Shown here piece after piece: positions 7,563 through 14,178 of a stretch of DNA of 64,000 nucleotides (the first letter of the stretch is position 1; every line of letters starts with the position of its first letter). The stretch comes from Bacteroidales bacterium (GTDB lineage: Bacteria; Bacteroidota; Bacteroidia; Bacteroidales; UBA10428): NCBI GenBank assembly GCA_035299085.1, contig DATGXG010000053.1:1-64000 (forward strand), read 5' to 3'. Both the position numbers and the translations under genes were made by a program. The notes under the pieces are model-generated. The model was not told where the DNA came from, did not search any database, and saw nothing but the letters and a program-made list of their open reading frames with translations.

Positions 7563-8393
7563 TTAATCTTCATATCTATAAGTATAGATTAATCTTTCAC
7601 AGATGGGATAACCAGCGTATATCACATCTCCGTAATAATAATGTACAACTTTCTTTTTAACCAGATTCCTATTTGAATCATAATTGTATCTTATATCATA
7701 ATCGGATTTTATTTCCCTTGTCATCAGTCCATTATTATAGAATGTCGTGTCTTTATCAACTGAATAAACTTCTTTGCCTTTGTATAACTTATCGGTTTTA
7801 TCTCGTGAGAACACATAGTTGAAGGTTTTCTTAATTTTAAAATCCGGATAATATTCAAAAGAACTTGATAAATAACTATCTGTACTATCATTTCCTAAGC
7901 AATAGATTTTACTAAGAGAATCATTTTCATAATAATAATCCCTAATATTAGAATAAACTTTTTCAGACATTCTAACGATATTTTTATACCTGATGAGTCT
8001 GTTCTTTGAATCATAATCATAATAACCAATTTGTATTAAATTGTCTGTAATAGTAGAGTCCTTTATTTGCAAACCTTTTGAATTAAAATATCTATAACTT
8101 AAAATAAGTCCGGATCCATCTGAATGCATATAAACTGTTTTAACAGATCTGTTTAAAGAATCATAGAAATGCCTCCTGATATCAGATATCAAATCATCCT
8201 CATAAGTGACCAATTCTAAAGACCTACCCATGGAATCGAATTTTTCAATACTATATAATCCTGGCAATCCATTATCTTTTTGCAAATAAATAGTGGTTGT
8301 TTTGTAGTGAATTTGGCATACTCCAGGCGATTTCTCCTTACAACCAAGGAATGCCAGAGAAATGACTAATAATATGTAATATAGCGTTTTCAT
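7563..8393 (-). CDS. Lipoprotein with YD-like repeats
   Basis: 276 residues; signal MKTLYYILLVISLAFLGCKE with lipobox FLGC. From about residue 45 the protein is built of irregular ~20-residue units with aromatic/charged signatures reminiscent of RHS/YD repeats: FDSMGRSLELVTYEDD, YDSLNRSVKTVY, FNSKGLQIKDS, YDSKNRLIRYKN, YDSNRNLVKKK. Such repeats form beta-strand wraps in cell-surface proteins. There is no C-terminal toxin-like domain, and it is far shorter than RHS toxins, so this is a small relative of unknown role. Confidence 0.65.
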   Translation of the reverse strand: MKTLYYILLVISLAFLGCKEKSPGVCQIHYKTTTIYLQKDNGLPGLYSIEKFDSMGRSLELVTYEDDLISDIRRHFYDSLNRSVKTVYMHSDGSGLILSYRYFNSKGLQIKDSTITDNLIQIGYYDYDSKNRLIRYKNIVRMSEKVYSNIRDYYYENDSLSKIYCLGNDSTDSYLSSSFEYYPDFKIKKTFNYVFSRDKTDKLYKGKEVYSVDKDTTFYNNGLMTREIKSDYDIRYNYDSNRNLVKKKVVHYYYGDVIYAGYPICERLIYTYRYED

Positions 8394-8451
8394 AAATTAA
8401 CACCGCACTCACCGGTATACACTGTCGCCGTTTCAGGGCGCCTGGTGCCTT

Positions 8452-8478
8452 GCCCGCCGTAACGAAGTGAAGGAGGGC
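8452..8478. repeat. Short REP-like palindrome
   Basis: GCCCGCC and GGAGGGC form an imperfect hairpin (6 of 7 pairs) around GTAACGAAGTGAA. It shares its ends (GCCCGCCGTA … GAAG … GGGC) with the element behind tRNA-Pro at 4298, so the two are probably one dispersed family. It is distinctly GC-rich against the AT-rich genes on both sides. Confidence 0.45.
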
Positions 8479-8498
8479 TTGCCGCCTAATTCCTCTCA

Positions 8499-9329
8499 TT
8501 AAAGCATAATTCTTAATCCTGCTGAAAGATCAACCCTCAATAAGCTTTCGTAATTTCCTTCTTCCAGTTTTATTGTCTCGATGTAATTGCCATTATCCAC
8601 TTTAAATTTCTGTATTGAACCTACAAATGCTGAGAGTTGGATTCCTATATCCACATTTTTCGATACTCCAAAATCATAGCCAATATCATAACCAATTCCC
8701 ATAGTACTTCCTTTAATCTTTAGATACTGGTATGCAACAGCGTTATTTAAATAACCCATATAACCAATTGCAGCATTCATGATCATACAGCTTCTTTTTC
8801 GTGCATCGAAGAGTCGGGAACCTAGTGTAACACCAATAAAATTTATCGATATATCATCCTTTATGGCAATATTCATTTCATTTTTACTCCGATAGTTGTA
8901 ATATTTAAATCCTATGCCCATTGTTTCGGACCAATAGTAAGTAGCGTCCACCCCATAATGATAACCTGATTTTAATTCATTTAAATAGGGGGTAAATTCG
9001 GCCGGCAAATCTTCAGGATTTCTTGCAATCCTGTAGCTCCATCCCCCGTTGACAGCAAGTCTGAAATGTGTATAACCATTTTGCCGAATAATTTTATCGA
9101 TTTCAGAGGTTGCATAATATTTATCCTGATAATATTTCACCCGGTTAAAAGGCAATATGGTATTTCGTACCTGCCCTTTATGAACCAATGCGAAACAGAT
9201 AAAACCCGGCTTTAAACCGGTTATTTTACAATTAAGCGAATCACCCTCTGTTGTAACAATGAGGTCTTGCGCATTGCCGTAAATTGCAAGGATGAAACCC
9301 AGAATTAAGATTAAACTTAACTTTTTCAT
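8499..9329 (-). CDS. Predicted outer-membrane beta-barrel protein
   Basis: 276 residues with signal peptide MKKLSLILILGFILAIYGNA-Q. An N-terminal ~65-residue soluble segment (DLIVTTEGDSLNCKITGLK…VKYYQDKYY) resembles the small domain often found before OmpW/PorV-like barrels in Bacteroidota. Residues ~85-276 alternate amphipathic beta strands (GIGFKYYNYRS, FIGVTLGSRLFD, GYMGYLNNAVAYQY, GIQLSAFVGSI) and finish VDLSAGLRIML. The role is unknown. Confidence 0.7.
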   Translation of the reverse strand: MKKLSLILILGFILAIYGNAQDLIVTTEGDSLNCKITGLKPGFICFALVHKGQVRNTILPFNRVKYYQDKYYATSEIDKIIRQNGYTHFRLAVNGGWSYRIARNPEDLPAEFTPYLNELKSGYHYGVDATYYWSETMGIGFKYYNYRSKNEMNIAIKDDISINFIGVTLGSRLFDARKRSCMIMNAAIGYMGYLNNAVAYQYLKIKGSTMGIGYDIGYDFGVSKNVDIGIQLSAFVGSIQKFKVDNGNYIETIKLEEGNYESLLRVDLSAGLRIML

Positions 9330-9408
9330 AATTTTATAGTACTGCTTTTCTGTTAGAGTTTATACGCGCAGCAAATACCATTAGTTCCGGTTAATCCTAA
9401 TAACTACC

Positions 9409-10023
9409 TTACCCTATTTTGAATCCGACACCTAATCCAACATTTAATGCCTGAATATGAAAATTTTTTATACCCTTAAAGCTTTGGTTAGAGTACATAT
9501 ACCCACATTGCCCAATTAAAAACCAATGCTTACTTAACTGATAACGCATCAAAGAACGCAAATCTATTCCAAATCCCTTACCATACATAGAATTATCGTT
9601 TGTCCCGCTTAATCTGTATAATGAACTGACATAACCAAATTGACACTTTAAATCGGCAGTAAACCTGTTAGAAATTCTAAATGAGTACATAGGGCCAAGT
9701 GTAATATTAGAGAAATCCAATCTTGAATTTTCAACATCCCTGTTTACTATATATCCCTCGGATATATACGTTGCAGAGAGACCAAAACGGCTATTTTTAA
9801 AAATGAATCCAAAATCCAACAACATATCACTAATTCCATATGAAAAATTACCAAATTCTGCGTTCTTATTATTATCAGAATTATCGGCAAAATTTCCAAC
9901 TGGAATTGACGGGCACAATGTCAATCCGAAAAAAAATTGCGGTTTCTGCTCTTGAGCGTTTGTAGCTTGATATATTCCTAATATAAAAAACAATATCAAA
10001 ACAATCTTTATATTGAATTTCAT
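9409..10023 (-). CDS. Outer-membrane beta-barrel protein (porin-like fold)
   Basis: 204 residues from the ATG at 10023 (MKFNIKIVLILFFILGIYQA, signal cleaved after NAQ); an ATG two codons upstream is possible. The mature part has the pattern of the small Bacteroidota outer-membrane beta-barrel domain: FFFGLTLCPSIPVGNF, repeated strands such as NITLGPMYSFRISNRF and ADLKCQFGYVSSLYRL, and a C-terminal strand LNVGLGVGFKIG. Specific function unknown. It is the outermost gene of the AT-rich - strand run. Confidence 0.75.
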   Translation of the reverse strand: MKFNIKIVLILFFILGIYQATNAQEQKPQFFFGLTLCPSIPVGNFADNSDNNKNAEFGNFSYGISDMLLDFGFIFKNSRFGLSATYISEGYIVNRDVENSRLDFSNITLGPMYSFRISNRFTADLKCQFGYVSSLYRLSGTNDNSMYGKGFGIDLRSLMRYQLSKHWFLIGQCGYMYSNQSFKGIKNFHIQALNVGLGVGFKIG

Positions 10024-10183
10024 AAACACAGTTATTAAACTTTGTCAAATATAGATTACGTGTTTCGATTATATTTAGTTAACCATGTATTTTATCCAAT
10101 TTCGTGCTTAAGATGACTTACTTTGCCCAGTACATTGAACGCAATTTTTTTGTACATTCACTTAACTGAAAAAATCACGGATT

Positions 10184-10609
10184 ATGTTCTCAACGAGTCA
10201 TTTGCATCCCATGCTGGTGCACTTTCCGATTGCCCTTGTTGCAATTGGATTCCTTGCAGAAGTTGTTTCTATCTTTGTAAAAAAAGAAGCTGCCCTTTCT
10301 AAAATCAGTTTCTACCTGTTATTAACCGGAACTTTTTTTGCATGCTGTACATGGTTATCAGGCATTTTATTCACATCTGAAATGTCAGGCACCGCAGGTG
10401 AGGTTAAACAAACCCATCAATTATTTGCAGGTTTGTCGATGGCACTTTTACTTTTAACCAGCGGTTTACGTTTGCTCCAGGTTCGTTACGCCGATAACCT
10501 CATTTTAGCGCGGTTCTCATTATTTACCTATACCCTGGCTTCAATTGGTATAGCCATTACCGGGTTTTACGGAGGAACACTTGTGTATAATTATATGATG
10601 CCATTATAG
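10184..10609 (+). CDS. DUF2231 membrane protein
   Basis: 141 residues with four predicted transmembrane helices. The N-terminal HLHPMLVHFPIALVAIGFLA is the signature of DUF2231 (HPxxVHFPIAL). A further His lies in the KQTHQLFAGLS segment between helices. The family is often found with cytochromes and may bind heme, but that is not shown here. It is followed after 24 bp by the rubrerythrin gene, so the two probably form an operon. The TTACTTTGC sequence at 10117-10125 could be its -7 promoter element. Confidence 0.85.
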   Translation: MFSTSHLHPMLVHFPIALVAIGFLAEVVSIFVKKEAALSKISFYLLLTGTFFACCTWLSGILFTSEMSGTAGEVKQTHQLFAGLSMALLLLTSGLRLLQVRYADNLILARFSLFTYTLASIGIAITGFYGGTLVYNYMMPL

Positions 10610-10633
10610 TATTAACTTAAACAAAAACCAGCT

Positions 10634-11245
10634 ATGAAAAAAGTGTTGATTTATGCATTTATCGGTCTTATTGCATTTCAGGGTTGCAAGCAGGCAAAAC
10701 CGGCAAAAACAATTGAAGATCTGAAAGCCGGCATAAAGGGAGAAACAACAGCGAGTGCAAAGTATGCGGCTTTTGCACAAAAAGCCATGGAAGAAGGCTT
10801 GGATACGATTGCCAAACTTTTTGAAGCCGCTTCAAAATCGGAATCCATTCATGCATCAAATCACACGAAAGCCTTAGAGGCTCTGGGAGAAAAGATGGAA
10901 GCTTTTACTCCGGAGTTTGAATTAAAAACAACTGCAGAAAACCTCCAGGCCGCCATTGACGGTGAATCGTATGAGGTTTCAACGATGTATCCGAAGTTCC
11001 TTGAAGATGCCAAATTGGAAAAGGTTGAAAAAGCAGACAAATCCTTTACCTGGGCTGTAGATACCGAAAAGAAGCACCAGGAATTTTATAAACAAGCCCT
11101 GGCTGCACTCAATGCCAATTCTGAAAAAACTCTTTCAGTTGAGTATGTTGTATGTCCCGTTTGCGGCAACACCTATCCCAAAGCAACGGCCGATGCCAAA
11201 TGCGCTTTCTGCCAGACTTCACAGGATAAATTTCTGAATATATAA
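10634..11245 (+). CDS. Envelope-anchored (lipoprotein) rubrerythrin
   Basis: 203 residues. The N-terminus MKKVLIYAFIGLIAFQGCKQ is a lipoprotein signal with Cys18. Residues ~27-160 form the rubrerythrin four-helix domain with diiron ligands visible as E37, E70-x-x-H73, E111, E114 and E145-x-x-H148. Residues 170-203 are a rubredoxin-like Fe(SCys)4 domain (C174, C177, C190, C193). Rubrerythrins reduce peroxide in anaerobes and are normally cytoplasmic; this one appears exported and membrane-tethered. It would need an envelope electron donor, and the cotranscribed DUF2231 protein is a candidate (inference). A MITE-like element overlaps its stop codon. Confidence 0.9.
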   Translation: MKKVLIYAFIGLIAFQGCKQAKPAKTIEDLKAGIKGETTASAKYAAFAQKAMEEGLDTIAKLFEAASKSESIHASNHTKALEALGEKMEAFTPEFELKTTAENLQAAIDGESYEVSTMYPKFLEDAKLEKVEKADKSFTWAVDTEKKHQEFYKQALAALNANSEKTLSVEYVVCPVCGNTYPKATADAKCAFCQTSQDKFLNI

Positions 11246-11532
11246 CTCAAGTTGCTAGTTACATATAGTTTTATTAAAAATATTTCTAAGGTCTAAAACC
11301 GAAGATCTGTCGAAGCCTGTTAGCCACGGAGTGGCGATATCTTTGTAGTAATTTCTATGTTTAGGAACCCTGGAGCCACGCTAGTGGCGGAATCTTAAGA
11401 TGTCGCCACTAGCGTGGCTCTGTTTGATGGAAACACTAGTACTACAAAGATATCGCCACTAACGTGGCTATTGCTTAAACCTTCGGTTTAAGCCTCTTGA
11501 AACCAGAATTAAATAACTGGCAACTTGAGTTA
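11243..11532. mobile_element. MITE-like nested palindromic element
   Basis: About 290 bp with three nested inverted repeats. The termini at 11243-11261 and 11514-11532 match at 18 of 19 positions. The inner arms at 11321-11350 and 11440-11470 share 29 positions with one gap, and the core at 11373-11389 / 11404-11420 is a perfect 17-bp stem around the palindrome ATCTTAAGAT. No coding sequence is inside. The core words (GCCACTAGCGTGGC…) recall dispersed palindromes I know from other Bacteroidota. The left terminus overlaps the rubrerythrin stop codon. Confidence 0.7.
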
Positions 11533-11557
11533 TATTTGTCTATCCGATAATAATGTG

Positions 11558-11582
11558 AAAGGGGGGCTTCTGACCCCCCTTT
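11558..11582. terminator. Intrinsic terminator, bidirectional
   Basis: Perfect 9-bp stem AAAGGGGGG / CCCCCCTTT with a 7-nt loop, one base beyond the stop codon of the Rnk-like gene on the - strand, with T-rich DNA on the + side. Confidence 0.8.
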
Positions 11583-11583
11583 A

Positions 11584-12006
11584 TTATTTTTGATAATTTA
11601 AATCTTCACCATTCGCTTCAGGCTGGTAGAGCACTTTATCAATGATTACGGTCTGTGTTCCGCCCGGCGCCTTAAAAGATACAGCTTCACCTTTTCTGTA
11701 ACCCAGTAAAGCACAACCAAGAGGAGATAAAACAGATATAGCGCCTTCTTTTAAATTTGCATCATTGGGATACGATAACCGGATAGTCCTGGCAATTCCC
11801 GATTCTGAAAACACAACCTTGATAACCGAATTCATGGTGATATAATCCGGCTTGATTTTCTTCGGTTCTACCAGTTTAGCCCTCTTTATTTCCATATTCA
11901 GACGATTCAGATCGAACAGATTTGAATTTTTGTTATCCAGTAAATTCAGGATCATCGAGTTTAACCTTGAGTAATCCAGTTTTGAAATGACTATTTGATT
12001 TTTCAT
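11584..12006 (-). CDS. GreA/GreB C-terminal domain protein (Rnk-like)
   Basis: 140 residues. Residues ~50-140 match the GreA/GreB FKBP-like C-terminal domain: VFSESGIARTIRLSYPNDAN, then ISVLSPLGCALLGYRKGEAV, where SPLGxALLG is the family signature. The N-terminal ~45 residues are a short helical segment, not the long coiled coil of GreA, so it resembles Rnk, which binds RNA polymerase but does not stimulate transcript cleavage. Transcription regulation is the likely role. Confidence 0.85.
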   Translation of the reverse strand: MKNQIVISKLDYSRLNSMILNLLDNKNSNLFDLNRLNMEIKRAKLVEPKKIKPDYITMNSVIKVVFSESGIARTIRLSYPNDANLKEGAISVLSPLGCALLGYRKGEAVSFKAPGGTQTVIIDKVLYQPEANGEDLNYQK

Positions 12007-12115
12007 GACTTTAAAAATTAATGTGATATGTTATTAAATGAATAAAAGAATACCCTGTCTTCATGGCACATGAAAACAAAGATTCAAGGAGTTACAAGGG
12101 GAAAAATGGGAAGTA

Positions 12116-12427
12116 CTAGATGCGTAGGACGCAGTTCCTGAGCAGAACTGAAACCGTGTTTAGCTGTGAACGATACGGAATATTTTGTTGCTTAAGATCA
12201 ATTAAAATCCGTGTTATATAAGGATGTTTTACTACACTCTTTTCGAGATGCTGCTTTTTTACTAAAAAATGGAATCCAACGAGTTTAGCGGTCTGAACGC
12301 TTTTTTCGCTGTTAATTTTTTCATTTAAACCAACTTCATGGAAATATGGACTTCCCAGTGAAAACACCAGAAATAAAAGTGTTAACACCGATGAAAGAAA
12401 AACTCTATTTTTCCTGATCCATTTCAT
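12116..12427 (-). CDS. Hypothetical small membrane/exported protein
   Basis: 103 residues from the second ATG (MKWIRKNRVFLSSVLTLLFL). One hydrophobic helix (residues ~10-26) could be a signal or an anchor. The rest is Lys/Leu-rich with no motif. A perfect TAnnTTTG element on the - strand (12451-12444) sits 16 bp upstream of the start, which supports transcription. Family unknown. Confidence 0.5.
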   Translation of the reverse strand: MKWIRKNRVFLSSVLTLLFLVFSLGSPYFHEVGLNEKINSEKSVQTAKLVGFHFLVKKQHLEKSVVKHPYITRILIDLKQQNIPYRSQLNTVSVLLRNCVLRI

Positions 12428-12505
12428 CAAAGCCGGTTTCTTACAAAATTAATGAATTAAAAGGTAATTTACACGAAAGAGGACTAAACTGAACCGAAAT
12501 ACAAA

Positions 12506-12529
12506 GCCCGCTATCACAAGATTGCGGGC
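12506..12529. terminator. Terminator after ferritin gene
   Basis: GCCCGC / GCGGGC stem with a 12-nt loop, 30 bp after the ferritin stop codon. T-rich DNA lies on both sides, so it may act in both directions. Confidence 0.65.
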
Positions 12530-12559
12530 CTCTTTTTATTTTCCTTTTGGAAATTGAAA

Positions 12560-13057
12560 TTATTCCGCCTTACGGGATCCCAACTTTTTATCCAGGTAAA
12601 ACACACCACCGCTTTTTTCGCCGGTTATTTTAAGAACATCGATAATCTCAAGGGCATTGCTCTCTTCTTCAACCTGCTCATCGATGAACCATTGCAGCAT
12701 AGTGGATGTGGCATAATCCTTCTCAGCCATGGCCACTTCATAGCATCCATGAATCAATGCCGTAACCTTGCATTCATGCTCATAGGTGTCTTCCATAATA
12801 TTTAATAAACTATCCCAGGAAGTTTCGACAGCTGCAATAGGTTGCAGTTTCACTTCCCCTGCCCTTTCAAGGATAAAATTGTAAATTTTGAGCGCATGTG
12901 TTGTCTCTTCATGGAACTGAACCCGCATCCAATTGGCAAAGCCTTTAAATCCCTTGTTTTCGCACCAGGCTGCCATGGAAAGATAGAGATAAGCTGACCA
13001 GAATTCGGCATTCACCTGCTTGTTCAACACTTCTTCAACCTTTTTATTGATTTTCAT
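12560..13057 (-). CDS. ftnA: Bacterial non-heme ferritin
   Basis: 165 residues, the normal length for bacterial ferritin. Ferroxidase-site residues are visible: E18 (NAEFW), E51 and H54 (FHEETTHA), E95 (YEHE), E127 and nearby E130/E131 (IDEQVEEE). It oxidises Fe2+ and stores ferric iron in a 24-subunit cytoplasmic shell. It lies 23 bp downstream of a Fur/PerR-type regulator on the same strand with no terminator between, so both are probably controlled by the operator upstream of the regulator. Confidence 0.95.
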   Translation of the reverse strand: MKINKKVEEVLNKQVNAEFWSAYLYLSMAAWCENKGFKGFANWMRVQFHEETTHALKIYNFILERAGEVKLQPIAAVETSWDSLLNIMEDTYEHECKVTALIHGCYEVAMAEKDYATSTMLQWFIDEQVEEESNALEIIDVLKITGEKSGGVFYLDKKLGSRKAE

Positions 13058-13080
13058 GATATTTGAATTTAATTGGTTAT

Positions 13081-13503
13081 TTATTTCGTTTTGTCACGCC
13101 TTACTACAATTTGCAGTACAAAATCTTCGATCCTGAAATGGGAAAAATTTTTACCGGATAAATACTTTTCCAAAAGCGTGTTCAGTTCCTCATCCACAAA
13201 GTCTTCAATCTTATCGGAATCGGCATAATAGATGTGATGATGCTTTTCAACAATGGCATCGTATCGTTTAATATCCCTGTCGGTTTTTACCGTTTTCATC
13301 AGCCTGTTTTCAACAAGCGTGTCCAGTACCTTGTAGACGGTAGCCGGTGATATATTGGGATTCTTTTTATGTATGCTTGATAATATCTGTTCGGCAGTGG
13401 GATGATTTTTCATCCCGATAACGGCTTCAAGGATTGCCATCCGTTGTGGAGTAACCTTCAGGCCTTTTTCAATTAGCATATTTCGGATGTGTTCAGTTTT
13501 CAT
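13081..13503 (-). CDS. Fur-family regulator, PerR-type candidate
   Basis: 140 residues. A winged helix with VTPQRMAILEAV and ISPATVYKVLDTLVENRLMK (recognition helix) is followed by the Fur dimerisation domain with KHHHIYYADSDKIEDF. Candidate regulatory metal ligands are H34, D82 and H88-H90. The protein contains no cysteine at all, so the structural Zn(Cys)4 site of B. subtilis PerR/Fur is absent, as in many Bacteroidota Fur homologues. The pairing with ferritin and a 21-bp palindrome just upstream point to autoregulated control of iron or peroxide response. PerR versus Fur specificity cannot be decided from sequence. Confidence 0.9.
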   Translation of the reverse strand: MKTEHIRNMLIEKGLKVTPQRMAILEAVIGMKNHPTAEQILSSIHKKNPNISPATVYKVLDTLVENRLMKTVKTDRDIKRYDAIVEKHHHIYYADSDKIEDFVDEELNTLLEKYLSGKNFSHFRIEDFVLQIVVRRDKTK

Positions 13504-13517
13504 TAATAATAATTTTT

Positions 13518-13538
13518 AAATGAGAATTATTATCATTT
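13518..13538. promoter_or_regulatory. Fur/PerR-box operator
   Basis: AAATGAGAATTATTATCATT(T) is a 21-bp palindrome with 9 of 10 arm positions paired. It is close to the Fur/PerR consensus and sits 15 bp upstream of the regulator's ATG, so autoregulation and co-regulation of ferritin are likely. Confidence 0.75.
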
Positions 13539-13615
13539 AATAATTGGTAAAATTAATGCAATATTATATAAAAAGCAAGGATCTGGTTTCAGGTTTTATC
13601 AATTACATTTCTTAC

Positions 13616-13696
13616 GCCCTTTCAGGGCTGAAATTAAAACAACCGATCATACACAGGGTTCCACCCTGTGCTGGGTTATGTTGCCCTTTCAGGGCT
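13616..13696. repeat. REP block, left copy
   Basis: Three palindromes in a row: GCCCTTTCAGGGC (13616), ACAGGGTTCCACCCTGT (13653) and GCCCTTTCAGGGC (13684). An inverted counterpart block lies at 14072-14152, on the other side of the 42-bp tandem array. Confidence 0.75.
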
Positions 13697-13727
13697 ATTC
13701 GTAAAATACAAGTCACTGTTTGTGAGC

Positions 13728-14064
13728 AATGAATCTACGGTGAAAACTTTTATGGCTTTTGGGCAAGTAAATGAATCAACGGTGAAAACTTTTTATGGCT
13801 TCTGTGCAAGTAAATGAATCACCCGCAAAATCTTTCCATGGCTTTTGGGCAAGTTAATGAAGCACCCGCAAAAACTTTCATGGCTTCTGGGCAAGTAAAT
13901 GAATCACCCGCAAAACTTTCATGGCTTCTGGGCAAGTAATGAAGCCCCCGCAAAAACTTTCATGGCTTTTGGGCATGTTAATGAAGCACCCGCAAAAACT
14001 TTCATGGCTTTTGGGCAAGTTAATGAAGCACCCGCAAAAACTTTCATGGTTTTTTGTGCATTGT
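13728..14064. repeat. Tandem array of eight ~42-bp units
   Basis: Units start at 13728, 13770, 13813, 13856, 13898, 13938, 13980 and 14022, with a ninth partial unit at 14065, so periods are 40-43 bp. The consensus core reads AATGAAGCACCCGCAAAAAC then TTTCATGGCTTTTGGGCAAG. The units are adjacent, without unique spacers, so this is not a CRISPR array. Length changes break any shared reading frame, so it is unlikely to encode a repeat peptide. Confidence 0.9.
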
Positions 14065-14071
14065 AACGAAT

Positions 14072-14152
14072 CACCCTGAAAGGGTGTAAGATACCAGCAC
14101 AGGGTGCAACCCTGTGTTTACGCGTGTTATCGACAATCAGCCCTGAAAGGGC
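14072..14152. repeat. REP block, right copy (inverted)
   Basis: Palindromes CACCCTGAAAGGGTG (14072), CACAGGGTGCAACCCTGTG (14098) and GCCCTGAAAGGGC (14140). The order, spacing and words mirror the left block, so the tandem array is enclosed by inverted copies. Confidence 0.75.
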
Positions 14153-14178
14153 GAAAGAAATGCAATTAATTTGACAAA

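Noticed and set aside
13728-14064. Possible CRISPR array
   Set aside because: Repeats touch each other with no unique spacers, periods of 40-43 bp cover whole units, and there are no cas genes; it is a simple tandem array.
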